Below the pieces are notes generated by a model. The model made no database searches and was not told the DNA's origin. It was given only the letters and a program-made list of their open reading frames with translations. Shown here piece after piece: positions 46,242 to 57,131 of a stretch of DNA of 64,000 nucleotides (positions are counted from its first letter, which is position 1; each line of letters starts with the position of its first letter). Made by a program: the position numbers and the translations under genes. The DNA comes from Mycobacterium scrofulaceum (GTDB lineage Bacteria; Actinomycetota; Actinomycetes; Mycobacteriales; Mycobacteriaceae): positions 62,001 through 126,000 of the forward strand of contig NZ_MVIJ01000011.1 in NCBI RefSeq assembly GCF_002086735.1. The letters are read 5' to 3'.

Positions 46242-46496
46242 ATGGATTGGCGCCACAAGGCGGTGTGTCGCGACGAGGACCCGGAGCTGTTCTTCCCGGT
46301 CGGGAACAGCGGCCCGGCGCTCGCGCAGATCGCTGACGCGAAACTGGTCTGCAATCGGTGCCCGGTGACCACGGATTGCCTGTCCTGGGCCCTGAACACC
46401 GGCCAGGACTCGGGCGTCTGGGGCGGCATGAGCGAAGACGAGCGGCGCGCACTCAAGCGTCGCAACGCCCGGACGAAGGCCCGCAGCGGAGTCTGA
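46242..46496 (+). CDS. whiB1: WhiB1, NO-responsive Fe-S transcription factor
   Basis: 84 residues. Fe-S Cys set AVCRDEDPELFFPVGN (first Cys), then LVCNRCPVTTDCLSWAL (C-x2-C-x5-C), sigma-contact turn DSGVWGGMSEDERRAL and a basic C-terminal tail LKRRNARTKARSGV. Essential in M. tuberculosis; the 4Fe-4S cluster reacts with nitric oxide. Start ATG 46242 after AGTGAGGAGTAAGAACGT. Controlled by CRP through the site upstream. Confidence 0.96.
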   Translation: MDWRHKAVCRDEDPELFFPVGNSGPALAQIADAKLVCNRCPVTTDCLSWALNTGQDSGVWGGMSEDERRALKRRNARTKARSGV

Positions 46497-46510
46497 CACA
46501 GTCAGAGCAC

Positions 46511-46546
46511 ACAGTGCGGCCCCGGCGAAAGTCGGGGCCGCACTGT
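46511..46546. terminator. Bidirectional hairpin between whiB1 and pdtaS
   Basis: A 16-bp stem ACAGTGCGGCCCCGGC / GTCGGGGCCGCACTGT with a GAAA tetraloop (one wobble pair) lies 15 bp after the whiB1 stop and 51 bp after the end of the convergent pdtaS. No U-run follows, the usual form of mycobacterial hairpin terminators. It probably ends both transcripts. Confidence 0.75.
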
Positions 46547-46596
46547 CGTGTACGGCGCGGTTGTGTACGGCGCGTCCCCGCGCGGGTGGGTCATAC

Positions 46597-48096
46597 CTAT
46601 AACACCAATCGCGCCCGCCGGCCGATCGGCACTCGCAACACCACGTCGGTGCCGCGGGCCGGCGCCTGGCGCATGCCCAGCGTGCCGTCGAGTTCCGCCG
46701 ACACCAGCGTGCGCACGATCTGCAGGCCGAGGCTGTCGGAGGTCTCCAGGCTGAAGCCGTCGGGCAGCCCGCGGCCGTCGTCGTGGACGACGACGTCGAG
46801 CCAGCGCGCCGAACGCTCGGCGCGGATGGTCACCGAGCCCTCTTCGACGGCCGGGTCGAACGCGTGCTCGATCGCGTTCTGCACCAGTTCGGTGATGACC
46901 ATGATCAGGGCCGTCGCCCGGTCGGAGTCGAGCACGCCCAGGTCGCCGACCCGGTTGATCCGGATCGGCCGGTCCACCGACGCCACGTCGTTCATGATCG
47001 GCAGGATCCGGTCGATGACCTCGTCGAGGTTGACCTGCTCGTCCACCGACATCGACAGCGCGTCGTGCACCAGGGCGATGGACGACACCCGGCGGACCGA
47101 CTCGATCAGGGCTTCGCGGCCCTCGGCGTTGGCCGTCCGGCGGGCCTGCAGGCGCAGCAGCGCCGCCACCGTCTGCAGGTTGTTCTTCACCCGGTGGTGG
47201 ATCTCGCGGATCGTCGCGTCCTTGGAGATCAGCGCCCGGTCGCGGCGCTTCACCTCGGTGACGTCGCGGATCAGCACCGCCGCACCGGCGCTCGCGCCGT
47301 CGACCATCAACGGCAGCGTCCGCAGCAGCACGGTGGCGCCGCCGGCGTCGACCTCCATCCTCATGCTCTTCCCGCCGGCAAGCAGGTCGAGCACGTGCTC
47401 GGCCAGCTCCTGCGCCTCGAACGGGTCGGAGATCAGCGGCCGCGTCACCTTCACCAGGTTGCGGCCCTCCAGCTCGCTGGTCAGGCCCATCCGGTGGTAG
47501 GCCGACACCGCGTTGGGGCTGGCATAGGCGACGGCGCCGTTGACGTCCAACCGGATGAAGCCGTCGCCGGCCCGGGGGGTGGAGCGCGACATGACCACGT
47601 CGCCCACGTCGGGAAAGGTGCCGTCGGCGAGCATGTGGACCAGATCGCCGGCGCAGTCCCGGTACGCGGTCTCCAGCTGGCCGGACGTGCGGTCGGCCGC
47701 GACGGCGGTTTGGTGCCGGGTGAGCACGGCCACGACCTGGGCGCCGTACCGCACCGGGGAGGCCTCCACGTGCGGGCCGGGGAGCCACGAATCCTGTTGC
47801 GCCCCTTCGCCGTCCCGCTGGGCGGTGCCGGAGTCGAAGGTCTCGGCGACGAGCGCCAGCCGGTCGGCGTCGACGACGCTGCCCACCGAGTCGGTGACGA
47901 GCACCGTGGGCGCGGTGTTCGGGCGGCACTGCGCCACGCACACCAACTTGCCGTCGTCGCGGCGAACCCACATCAGGTAGTCGGCGAACGACAGGTCCGC
48001 CAGCAGCTGCCACTCCCCCACCACCGCGTGCAGGTGGTCCACCGCGTTGCCCGGCAGCACGGTGTGTTCGGCGAGCAGATCACCGAGAGTCGACAT
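46597..48096 (-). CDS. pdtaS: PdtaS sensor histidine kinase
   Basis: 499 residues. N-terminal GAF-like domain (about 1-150), a PAS-like domain (about 170-275, DGFIRLDVNGAVAYASPNAVSAYHRMG region), a HisKA_2 phospho-acceptor IREIHHRVKNNLQTVAAL and a HATPase_c with ITELVQNAIEHAF and DDGRGLPDGF. PdtaS is soluble, senses copper/NO and signals to the RNA-binding antiterminator PdtaR, which is encoded elsewhere. Start ATG 48096. Confidence 0.93.
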   Translation of the reverse strand: MSTLGDLLAEHTVLPGNAVDHLHAVVGEWQLLADLSFADYLMWVRRDDGKLVCVAQCRPNTAPTVLVTDSVGSVVDADRLALVAETFDSGTAQRDGEGAQQDSWLPGPHVEASPVRYGAQVVAVLTRHQTAVAADRTSGQLETAYRDCAGDLVHMLADGTFPDVGDVVMSRSTPRAGDGFIRLDVNGAVAYASPNAVSAYHRMGLTSELEGRNLVKVTRPLISDPFEAQELAEHVLDLLAGGKSMRMEVDAGGATVLLRTLPLMVDGASAGAAVLIRDVTEVKRRDRALISKDATIREIHHRVKNNLQTVAALLRLQARRTANAEGREALIESVRRVSSIALVHDALSMSVDEQVNLDEVIDRILPIMNDVASVDRPIRINRVGDLGVLDSDRATALIMVITELVQNAIEHAFDPAVEEGSVTIRAERSARWLDVVVHDDGRGLPDGFSLETSDSLGLQIVRTLVSAELDGTLGMRQAPARGTDVVLRVPIGRRARLVL

Positions 48097-48152
48097 CGCT
48101 CACTCCCCGGGCCATCCCCGGCAGCAGATCGGGCGGTCCAAGCTTTTCGGGG

Positions 48153-48368
48153 CTAGCTGATCACGGCGATCAGGTCGCCCGCCTGGATGACGTCGCCCAC
48201 AGCGACGCTCACCTTGCTGACGGTGCCGTCGACCTCGGCCAAGACGGGGATCTCCATCTTCATCGACTCCAGTAGCACCACGACGTCGCCTTTGCCGATC
48301 TGGTCACCCTCGGTCACTACGACTTCAAGCACGCTGGCCACGATCTCGGCGCGCACGTCCTCGGCCAT
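48153..48368 (-). CDS. Biotinylated protein TB7.3 (biotin/lipoyl attachment domain)
   Basis: 71 residues forming one biotinyl domain: the target Lys in VLLESMKMEIPVLAEV. Single-domain biotin carrier found in mycobacteria (TB7.3, a secreted antigen). The carboxylase partner is not encoded here. The start is ATG 48368 (MAEDVRAEIV) by family length; ATG 48371 or ATG 48392 would lengthen it. Confidence 0.9.
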   Translation of the reverse strand: MAEDVRAEIVASVLEVVVTEGDQIGKGDVVVLLESMKMEIPVLAEVDGTVSKVSVAVGDVIQAGDLIAVIS

Positions 48369-48571
48369 CATCACCCCACTCGTTTCGGCCATAGCGCAGG
48401 CTGGCTGCTCGTCAAGCTTTCGTCAGGCTCGGTCTATATCGAACCACAGGACCGCTCGAGGCCGCGTCGCACGGGCCGTTGTCGCCACGCCCGACTTCCG
48501 TGAGAGACTGGGCGGCAGGCTGACGGGCGCGCGGCGCCCGCATCGCAGACCACTCAACGGAGGTTCGACCC

Positions 48572-48646
48572 ATGGCCAAACGAGGCCGTAAGAAGCGCGA
48601 CCGCAAGCACAGCAAGGCCAACCACGGCAAGCGGCCCAACGCCTGA
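48572..48646 (+). CDS. Ribosomal protein bL37
   Basis: 24 residues, MAKRGRKKRDRKHSKANHGK then RPNA, with CGGAGG ten bases before the ATG. I recall this exact type of sequence as bL37, the small extra large-subunit protein found in mycobacterial ribosome structures, located next to rshA-sigH. It has nine Arg/Lys per 24 residues in the first half, typical of rRNA binding. Easily missed in annotation. It is convergent with rshA; the two stops are six bases apart. Confidence 0.88.
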   Translation: MAKRGRKKRDRKHSKANHGKRPNA

Positions 48647-48652
48647 GGACCG

Positions 48653-48955
48653 CTACCGCGTCTCCCGGATGATGGTGGTCCGCCGGATCTCCAGACGTAG
48701 CCGCTCACGCAGGCCCTCCGGGGCTTTCTCGCCCCGGCATTTGGTGGCGATCAACGCCTTGATCCGCTCCTCGAGGCCGTAATGCTTGAAGCAACCGGGG
48801 CACGCTTCGAGGTGGCGGCGCAGCTGATCCCGCGACTCCGGCGTGCATTCGCCGTCGAGCAGCAGCCAGACCTGCCGGATGACCTCGGCGCAGCCTACGG
48901 CGCCGTGGTCGTCGTCGTTGGGGCACGTGTCGCTGGAGCCGGAAAGCTCGCTCAT
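48653..48955 (-). CDS. rshA: Anti-sigma-H factor RshA
   Basis: 100 residues, ZAS family. The zinc site is [13 protein letters not shown] (H-x3-C-x2-C); the Cys upstream in [13 protein letters not shown] is the redox partner. RshA holds SigH inactive until thiol oxidation releases it. Start ATG 48955 overlaps the sigH stop (ATGA), so they are coupled. C-terminus RTTIIRETR. Confidence 0.94.
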   Translation of the reverse strand: MSELSGSSDTCPNDDDHGAVGCAEVIRQVWLLLDGECTPESRDQLRRHLEACPGCFKHYGLEERIKALIATKCRGEKAPEGLRERLRLEIRRTTIIRETR

Positions 48956-49599
48956 GACGACACCTCCTCGTGCGCCTGGTGGCCGCGGTTGAAGCCCCGC
49001 TCCTTGGCCACGTCGGCCAACAGCCCACGCAGTTGACGTCGGCCGCGGTGCAGCCGTGACATTACCGTCCCGATGGGCGTGTCCATGATCTCGGCGATTT
49101 CCTTGTAAGGGAAGCCCTCGACATCGGCGTAGTAGACGGCCATCCGGAATTCCTCCGGCAACGCCTGCAGCGCTTCCTTGATCTCGGTGTCCGGCAGCGC
49201 CTCGAGCGCCTCGACCTCGGCCGAGCGCAGCCCGGTGGACGAGTGCTCGGCGTTGGACGCCAGCTGCCAGTCGGTGATCTCCTCGGTCGGGTATTCGGCC
49301 GGTTGACGCTGCCGCTTGCGGTAGCTGTTGATGTAGGTGTTGGTCAGGATCCGGTACAGCCACGCCTTGAGGTTGGTGCCGGCCCGGAACGAGCGAAAGC
49401 CCGCATAGGCCTTCACCATGGTTTCCTGCAGCAGGTCCTCCGCGTCGGCGGGGTTGCGCGTCATGCGCAGCGCGCCGCCGTAGAGCTGGTCCAGCAGGGG
49501 AATCGCGTCGCGCTCGAAGCGCGCCATCAACTCCGCGTCCGTCTCCTGCACGGCGGGATCGGGAATCTCCTGTGCTGCCGCGCCGTCTGTGTCGGCCAT
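48952..49599 (-). CDS. sigH: RNA polymerase sigma factor SigH
   Basis: 215 residues, ECF sigma factor. Region 2 includes [21 protein letters not shown] and the -10-recognising [17 protein letters not shown]; region 4 has [20 protein letters not shown] then [19 protein letters not shown]. It controls thiol-oxidative and heat stress genes. Start ATG 49599 ([12 protein letters not shown]); a longer in-frame start near 49731 is possible but its added residues are not family-like. Upstream lies an autoregulatory SigH-type promoter. Confidence 0.94.
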   Translation of the reverse strand: MADTDGAAAQEIPDPAVQETDAELMARFERDAIPLLDQLYGGALRMTRNPADAEDLLQETMVKAYAGFRSFRAGTNLKAWLYRILTNTYINSYRKRQRQPAEYPTEEITDWQLASNAEHSSTGLRSAEVEALEALPDTEIKEALQALPEEFRMAVYYADVEGFPYKEIAEIMDTPIGTVMSRLHRGRRQLRGLLADVAKERGFNRGHQAHEEVSS

Positions 49600-49805
49600 G
49601 TCGATTACCCCGGTCCCTTCTGCTGCGGTGTCGCCGGGCAGCGCTGAAAGCGCCACCGGGCTTGCCAGAAAGCAAGCCCCCCGCTCGGCACCCATTGGAC
49701 GGTCCAACAGGCTCGTCGCCGCTGACACCAAACCGCTCCTCCCAATCTAGAGGCTGCCACCGACAGTGTCTGCCCGGGTGCGCCCGCATAACATCAGAGA
49801 CCGAA

Positions 49806-49840
49806 CGGTTCAACAGCGGTGGCCGACGTGCTATTTCCCG
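49806..49840 (-). promoter_or_regulatory. SigH-type autoregulatory promoter
   Basis: Minus-strand GGGAAA (with GGAA at 49838-49835) and GTTG (49814-49811) are separated as in the SigH/SigR pattern GGGAAT-N18/19-GTTG. This would start sigH RNA near 49803, giving a leader of about 200 nt. The rest of 49600-49903 shows no gene; the divergent SDR must share this space. Confidence 0.7.
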
Positions 49841-49903
49841 GCGTGATCGGGGCCCGCCCGTCCCCCGGCCCGGCCGGCGACGGCAGGACGTTAGTGTGAC
49901 GCC

Positions 49904-50752
<849 letters not shown>

Positions 50753-50762
50753 CGGCTCAGCG

Positions 50763-51248
50763 GTGGCCCGTGCCGCCACGCCCGCGCTGGCCGCGTTGGT
50801 GAAAGCCGGTGTGCCCCACGAGGTCGTCACGTTCGAGCACGATCCGCGCGAACGCTCGTTCGGCGGCGAGGCGGTGCACGCGCTCACGGCGCGCGGCATC
50901 GCGCCCGAGCAGATCTTCAAGACCCTGGTGATCGCCGTGCCGCGCGGGCTCGCGGTCGCGATCCTGCCGGTGCCGGAACGGCTTTCCCTGAAGGCGGCCG
51001 CGGCGGCGCTGGGGGCGGCCAAGGCGAGCATGGCCGAGCCGGCCGCCGCCGAGCGGGCCACCGGATACGTGCTGGGCGCCGTGTCGCCGTTCGGGCAGCG
51101 CAAGGCGCTGCCGACCGTGGTGGACGCGGGCGCCCTGGCCTGGGACCGGGTGTACTGCAGCGCCGGGCGGCGCGGCTGGGACCTCGGGGTGTCGCCGCAG
51201 GACCTGATCCGGTTGACCGCCGCGGTCACCGCCGGCATCCGGGCGTAG
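50763..51248 (+). CDS. YbaK/EbsC-type aminoacyl-tRNA deacylase
   Basis: 161 residues, YbaK fold. VVTFEHDPRERSFGGEAVHA (substrate pocket), IFKTLVIAVPRG with the catalytic Lys region, and VSPFGQRKALPTVVD. It hydrolyses mischarged Cys-tRNA(Pro) or related tRNAs. Start GTG 50763. As I remember, the M. tuberculosis counterpart is split into two annotated pieces (Rv3224A/B); here the frame is intact. Confidence 0.88.
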   Translation: MARAATPALAALVKAGVPHEVVTFEHDPRERSFGGEAVHALTARGIAPEQIFKTLVIAVPRGLAVAILPVPERLSLKAAAAALGAAKASMAEPAAAERATGYVLGAVSPFGQRKALPTVVDAGALAWDRVYCSAGRRGWDLGVSPQDLIRLTAAVTAGIRA

Positions 51249-51257
51249 CCGCTGCGG

Positions 51258-51308
51258 GCGTAACGCCGTGGCGAAAACCGGGGCCGATTTCTCGCCGTGG
51301 CGTTACGC
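51258..51308. terminator. Long inverted repeat after the ybaK-like gene
   Basis: GCGTAACGCC-GTGGCGA (51258-51274) pairs with TCGCCGTGGCGTTACGC (51292-51308), leaving one 2-nt mismatch in a 17-bp stem and a loop of about 17 nt. It lies between the ybaK-like stop (51248) and the next start (51316). Most likely a terminator without a U-run, possibly also an attenuator or operator for the next gene. Confidence 0.5.
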
Positions 51309-51315
51309 TCCCGCC

Positions 51316-51567
51316 ATGAAGACGAAGCGATCCCGCGGCGCGACGATCGTCGCCGCCGGTGTGCTGGCTGTGGCCGGGCTGATGACCACCGGTGTGGGCG
51401 TGGGCAACGCCGACACGATCCAGACCGAGGGCAACTACCCGACCCGTCAGGCCTGCCAGGACGCCGGGCCGGGCGTGAAGGCCTCGACCCCGGGAAACTG
51501 GAACAACTTCTGGTGCATTCCGGATCGCAACGTCAACGGCAACTGGAAGCTGGTTCTCAGCAACTAA
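51316..51567 (+). CDS. Small secreted protein
   Basis: 83 residues. A signal peptide (AAGVLAVAGLMTTGVGVGNA, cleavage after GNA) leaves about 50 residues with QACQDAGPGVKASTPGNWNN and FWCIPDRNVNGNWKLVL; the two Cys (ACQD, FWCIP) can form one disulfide. Similar DUF-like small exported proteins are common in mycobacteria; function unknown. Start ATG 51316. In the remembered M. tuberculosis order a different gene (Rv3225c) sits here. Confidence 0.78.
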   Translation: MKTKRSRGATIVAAGVLAVAGLMTTGVGVGNADTIQTEGNYPTRQACQDAGPGVKASTPGNWNNFWCIPDRNVNGNWKLVLSN

Positions 51568-51573
51568 AGCAAC

Positions 51574-52335
51574 CTAAAGTAGGCGGGCCTGCTCGGGTTC
51601 CGGGTCGGCCGGCTCGAGTAGCTGCGGCCCGTTGTTGCGGACGTTGTTGACCAGCGTCGACACCTCGCGCATGCGAATGCCCCGCACGTCGGGCGGGCGG
51701 GTGAGCAGCTCTTGGTCGATCGGGCCGTCCGGGTCCAGCCAGCGGTCCCACTCCCCCTCGGGCACCACCAGCGGCATCCGGTCGTGGATCTCGGCCAGCT
51801 CCCCGGGCGCGTCGGTGGTGATGATCGTGCAGCTCAGCAGCGGCGAGCCCGCCTTCGCCGGTTTCCAGACCGACCACAGGCCCGCCATGAACAGCGGCTC
51901 GCCGTCCGCCCGGTACATGAAGAACGGCGTCTTGCGGGATTTCTTGCCGGCGGCGGCGTCGTTGACGCGCCATTCGTAGTAGCCGTCCATCGGGATCAGG
52001 CACCGCTTGGACTTGGCGCTCGCCCGGAACGCGGGCGAAGTGGTGACCTTGTCCGCGCGGGCGTTGATCAGCATCGGGCCCTTGGTCTCGGGCGCGCCGT
52101 CGCCGGCGGCCTTGGCCCACGGCGGGATCAGCCCCCAGCGCATCAGCCGCACCCGCCGGGTGGGCTCGTCGTCGGGGTCGGTGTGCCGGCTCACGACGGT
52201 CGCGATGGTCGAGGTGGGGGCCACGTTGTAGTTGGGCGCCCCGGCGTTTTCGGAGGCGCCGGTGGCCTCGTCGATCGCCTTGATCTTCTGAGCCAGCAGC
52301 GCCGGATCGGTGGTGACCGCGAACCGTCCGCACAT
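51574..52335 (-). CDS. SRAP/HMCES-type DNA-protein crosslink sensor (YedK-like, Rv3226c)
   Basis: 253 residues. The catalytic N-terminal [10 protein letters not shown] exposes Cys2, which crosslinks abasic sites; [19 protein letters not shown] and [10 protein letters not shown] with [11 protein letters not shown] complete the SRAP signature. It shields abasic sites in single-stranded DNA. Start ATG 52335. Convergent with the small secreted gene, divergent from aroA. Confidence 0.94.
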   Translation of the reverse strand: MCGRFAVTTDPALLAQKIKAIDEATGASENAGAPNYNVAPTSTIATVVSRHTDPDDEPTRRVRLMRWGLIPPWAKAAGDGAPETKGPMLINARADKVTTSPAFRASAKSKRCLIPMDGYYEWRVNDAAAGKKSRKTPFFMYRADGEPLFMAGLWSVWKPAKAGSPLLSCTIITTDAPGELAEIHDRMPLVVPEGEWDRWLDPDGPIDQELLTRPPDVRGIRMREVSTLVNNVRNNGPQLLEPADPEPEQARLL

Positions 52336-52384
52336 ACCTTCATGGTGGCAGAAGGCGGTGACACGCCATGATGGACCGGTGAGC

Positions 52385-53671
52385 ATGTGGACGGCCCCCA
52401 ACGTGGCCAGCCCGGTGCACGCGACCGTGACCGTCCCGGGCTCGAAGTCGCAGACCAACCGCGCGCTGGTGCTGGCCGCCCTGGCGGCCGCGCAGGGCCC
52501 GCCAACCGGCGGTACCCCGACCATCACCGGCGCGCTGCGCAGCCGGGACACCGACCTGATGATCGGCGCGCTGCGCGCGCTGGGCCTGCGCGTCGACGGC
52601 GCCGGACCCGACCTGACGGTCACCGGCCGAATCGCGCCCGGGCCCGACGCGCGCGTCGATTGCGGCCTGGCCGGCACCGTCCTGCGCTTCGTCCCGCCGC
52701 TGGCCGCGCTGGCCGAGGCGGTGGTGGAGTTCGACGGCGACGAGCAGGCCCGGGCGCGGCCCATCGCGCCGCTGCTCGACGCGCTGCGCGGCCTGGGCGT
52801 GTCGATCGAGGGCACGGGCCTGCCGTTCCGGGTGCACGGCGGCGGCTCGGTTGCCGGGGGCACCGTGGACATCGACGCCTCGGCGTCGTCGCAATTCGTG
52901 TCCGGACTGCTGTTGTGCGCGGCGTCGTTCACCGAGGGCCTGACCGTGCGACACACCGGCGCGACGCTGCCGTCGGCCCCGCACATCGCGATGACCGTGG
53001 TGATGCTGCGGCAGGCCGGAGTCGACGTCGACGACTCGGTTCGCAACGTTTGGCAAGTGCGCCCCGGCCCGGTCGCGGCCCGGCACTGGCAGGTCGAGCC
53101 CGATCTGACCAACGCGGTTCCGTTCCTGGCGGCGGCCGCGGTCAGCGGCGGAACGGTGCGCATCACCGGCTGGCCGGCGGCCAGCGTGCAGCCCGCCGAC
53201 CACATCCTGGCCGTGCTAGGAAAGCTGAATGCCGTTGTCAACCAAGGTGATTCGTTCCTCGAGGTGCAGGGTAGCACCGACTACCCCGGTTTCGACGTCG
53301 ACCTGCGCGCCGTCGGCGAGCTGACCCCGGCGGTGGCGGCGCTGGCCGCGCTGGCCAAGCCGGGATCGGTGTCGCACCTGTCCGGCATCGGCCACCTGCG
53401 CGGCCACGAGACCGACCGGCTCGCCGCGCTGAGCGCCGAGATCAACCGCCTCGGCGGTGACTGCACCGAAACGCCCGACGGGCTGGTGATCACCGCGAGA
53501 CCGCTACACCCCGGCGTCTGGCGCGCCTACGCCGACCACCGGATGGCGATGGCCGGCGCGATCGTCGGGCTGCGGGTGGCCGGCGTCGAGGTGGACGACG
53601 TCGGCTCCACCTCCAAGACGCTGCCGGAGTTCCCGCAGCTGTGGGCGCGCATGTTGGAGTCCGATATTTGA
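52385..53671 (+). CDS. aroA: 5-enolpyruvylshikimate-3-phosphate synthase AroA
   Basis: 428 residues of the EPSP synthase barrel. Substrate loops [42 protein letters not shown] and the C-terminal region with HETDRLAAL and [11 protein letters not shown] are all conserved. Sixth step of the shikimate pathway. Start ATG 52385 ([11 protein letters not shown]); GTG 52379 is an alternative. Its TGA overlaps the rsgA TTG. Confidence 0.95.
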   Translation: MWTAPNVASPVHATVTVPGSKSQTNRALVLAALAAAQGPPTGGTPTITGALRSRDTDLMIGALRALGLRVDGAGPDLTVTGRIAPGPDARVDCGLAGTVLRFVPPLAALAEAVVEFDGDEQARARPIAPLLDALRGLGVSIEGTGLPFRVHGGGSVAGGTVDIDASASSQFVSGLLLCAASFTEGLTVRHTGATLPSAPHIAMTVVMLRQAGVDVDDSVRNVWQVRPGPVAARHWQVEPDLTNAVPFLAAAAVSGGTVRITGWPAASVQPADHILAVLGKLNAVVNQGDSFLEVQGSTDYPGFDVDLRAVGELTPAVAALAALAKPGSVSHLSGIGHLRGHETDRLAALSAEINRLGGDCTETPDGLVITARPLHPGVWRAYADHRMAMAGAIVGLRVAGVEVDDVGSTSKTLPEFPQLWARMLESDI

Positions 53672-54648
53672 GGCCCGGCGACTACGACGAGTCCGATGTC
53701 AAGGTCCGCTCCGGCAGGGGCTCGCGACCGCGCACCAAGACTCGTCCCGAGCACGCCGATGCCGAGGCCGCAATGGTGGTCAGCGTCGACCGCGGGCGCT
53801 GGGGATGCGTGCTCGGCGGCGACCCCACCCGGCGGGTCACGGCCATGCGCGCCCGGGAACTGGGCCGCACCCCGATCGTGGTGGGTGACGACGTCGACGT
53901 CGTCGGCGACCTGTCCGGGCGGACCGACACCCTGGCCCGCATCGTGCGGCGCGCCGAACGGCGAACGGTGTTGCGGCGCACCGCCGATGACACCGATCCC
54001 ACCGAGCGGGTGGTGGTCGCCAACGCCGACCAGTTGCTGATCGTCGTGGCGCTGGCCGACCCGCCGCCGCGCACCGGGTTGGTCGACCGGGCGCTGATCG
54101 CCGCCTTCGCCGGCGGGCTGACCCCGATCCTGTGCCTGACCAAAACCGACCTCGCCGCGCCGGAGCCGTTCGCCGCCCATTTCGTGGACCTGGACCTGAC
54201 CGTGGTCGCCGCCGGCCGCGACGATCCGCTGCTCGCGGTGGCCGACCTGCTCGCCGGCAAGATCACCGTCCTGCTGGGCCATTCCGGCGTCGGCAAGTCC
54301 ACGCTGGTGAATCGCCTTGTGCCCGAAGCGGAACGGGCCGTCGGCGAAGTCACCGACATCGGCAGGGGCAGACACACCTCCACCCAGTCGGTCGCTTTGC
54401 CGTTGGCGACGTCGGGCTGGGTCATCGACACCCCGGGCATCCGGTCCTTCGGGCTGGCGCACATCGAGCCCGGCGACGTGCTGATGGCCTTCTCGGATCT
54501 GGCCGGCGCGATCGAGAACTGCCCGCGCGGCTGCGGACACATGGGGCCGCCGGCCGACCCCGAGTGCGCGCTCGACGCCCTGTCCGGCCCCGCCGCCCGC
54601 CGGGTGGCCGCGGCCCGCCGCCTGCTGGGCGCGCTCAATCAGGCTTAG
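53668..54648 (+). CDS. rsgA: Ribosome small-subunit GTPase RsgA
   Basis: 326 residues. OB-like N-terminus, then the circularly permuted GTPase with [11 protein letters not shown] (G4) before [14 protein letters not shown] (G1) and [10 protein letters not shown] (G3), and the zinc cluster [16 protein letters not shown]. It helps mature the 30S subunit. Start TTG 53668 overlaps the aroA stop (TTGA). The 3' end overlaps the convergent HxlR gene by 14 bp. Confidence 0.93.
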   Translation: MRPGDYDESDVKVRSGRGSRPRTKTRPEHADAEAAMVVSVDRGRWGCVLGGDPTRRVTAMRARELGRTPIVVGDDVDVVGDLSGRTDTLARIVRRAERRTVLRRTADDTDPTERVVVANADQLLIVVALADPPPRTGLVDRALIAAFAGGLTPILCLTKTDLAAPEPFAAHFVDLDLTVVAAGRDDPLLAVADLLAGKITVLLGHSGVGKSTLVNRLVPEAERAVGEVTDIGRGRHTSTQSVALPLATSGWVIDTPGIRSFGLAHIEPGDVLMAFSDLAGAIENCPRGCGHMGPPADPECALDALSGPAARRVAAARRLLGALNQA

Positions 54649-55108
54649 CCAGCCGCATGCCCAGTTCCTCGGGGGGCACCAAATGTCCCTCGCTGCACCG
54701 TATTTGCACCTCCGCGTCGGCGCCACAGCCCAGATGTGTCAACCGGAGCCGGTTACGACCCGGCAGATGGCGCCGGCCCCACTCGAACAGCGCCCACACC
54801 ACCGGCATGAATTCGATCCCCGCCTCGGTCAGCACATATTCGTCCCGGCTGCGCTGCCCCGGTTCCCGATAGGGCCGGCGCGTCAACAGGCCGAGCTCGA
54901 CCAGTTCGGCCAGCCGCGCCGAGGTGGCCGCCTTGGTGATGCCCACCCGGCGCGCGAAGTCGTCGAACCGGGTCGTGCCGTAGTACGCCTCACGCATGAT
55001 CAGCATCGCGGATTTCGTCCCGACGACCGCCATGGTCTTCTCGATCGCACACTCGCCGACCGCCGACCATGCCTCACGGTCGGCCAGCGGACCCTGCAGC
55101 ATTGTCAC
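54635..55108 (-). CDS. HxlR-family transcriptional regulator
   Basis: 157 residues. Winged helix of the HxlR type: WSAVGECAIEKTMAVVGTKS (core helix), MREAYYGTTRFDDFARRVGI, TKAATSARLAELVELGLLTR and the wing DEYVLTEAGIEFMPVVWAL. It is divergent from the thiolase operon, so the likely target. Start GTG 55108 is set by GGAGGG eight bases ahead; ATG 55102 is the alternative. HxlR regulators usually respond to aldehydes or quinones. Confidence 0.88.
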   Translation of the reverse strand: MTMLQGPLADREAWSAVGECAIEKTMAVVGTKSAMLIMREAYYGTTRFDDFARRVGITKAATSARLAELVELGLLTRRPYREPGQRSRDEYVLTEAGIEFMPVVWALFEWGRRHLPGRNRLRLTHLGCGADAEVQIRCSEGHLVPPEELGMRLAKPD

Positions 55109-55116
55109 GCAGATCA

Positions 55117-55196
55117 CCCTCCGATCTAGGTTGCATTCAGTGTACCTAGGTGTTATAGCTGGGTATAGAAGTTAATACTCAGCTCGAGGAGGAGCC
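55117..55196. promoter_or_regulatory. HxlR/thiolase divergent control region
   Basis: CTAGGT (55126-55131) and ACCTAG (55144-55149) form a spaced dyad, and ACCTAGGT (55144-55151) is itself a palindrome. The AT-rich stretch GTTATAGCTGGGTATAGAAG and the RBS GAGGAGG (55186-55192) lie before the thiolase start. Probably the HxlR operator; binding is inferred. Confidence 0.6.
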
Positions 55197-56368
<1,172 letters not shown>

Positions 56369-56369
<1 letters not shown>

Positions 56370-56857
56370 TGGAGACCCACTTCGACGGCGTGCGGGTGCG
56401 CTACGACAGCACCAAGGGCTACGAGGAGTTGCTCGCCGCGTTGCTGGCCGACATCGGCGAGCGGCCCGTCCCGATAAACGACATCGCCAACAAGCACAAG
56501 GACTGGGATTCATACCGGCAAGAGGTCGAAACCCACGTCGGCCCGAGCGGATTCATGTTGTTCGCGCTGCTCGACCACGGCGCGTGGATCACGAAGGCCG
56601 GCATCGACCGCAAGGCGATCCGTGTCATCCTGGGCAATCCGCTGATCGCGATCACGATGCTGCGCCACGATGTCAGCGCGGGCCTGTTCGCACCGGTCGA
56701 GCTGCTCGTGGTCGAGGAGGACTCGGTCTCGAGCCTGACGTACGTAAAGCCGTCATCGCTGATGGTGATCGGTCCCAATCCCGAGCTGCTCAGCGCCGCA
56801 GAAGAACTCGACGACAAGCTGGCCGCACTGGCCACCAAGGTGACCGGCGGCTCGTGA
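56369..56857 (+). CDS. DUF302-domain protein
   Basis: 162 residues. METHFDGVRVRYDSTKGYEE, then the conserved GFMLFALLDHGAW, then LGNPLIAITMLRHDVSAGLF and PVELLVVEEDSVSSLTYVKP, the DUF302 core. Function unknown; the fold binds small ligands. It overlaps the thiolase stop by one base, so it is translated with it. Confidence 0.85.
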
Positions 56858-57131
56858 CGCGACTTGCTCAGCGCGGCCGTCGTTGCAGGAAATACTGCAG
56901 ACGCGCTGCAGACGATTGACGTTGGGGGGATCCAGTGGGTCAGTACTCTTTCGCTATGCACCGCACGAACACTCAGGACTTCGACACACGCCGCCGTGCC
57001 GAGTGCACTGGGCATGGCACGTTGCATCCGCACATCTGAGACGCTCGCAGGACGAACACCGCACTCGACCCATTCGACCGCGTGGTTGTCATGGTTTGCT
57101 GATCACGAATAGCCGCAAGGGAGAAGCAGTT

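Noticed and set aside
46548..46574. Direct repeat GTGTACGGCGCG x2 near the pdtaS 3' end.
   Set aside because: Twelve bases, no context that gives it meaning.
56858..57131. Small gene in the gap before the MDR oxidoreductase (an 82-codon frame exists).
   Set aside because: No ribosome site, no conserved-looking product, overlapping frames equally open.
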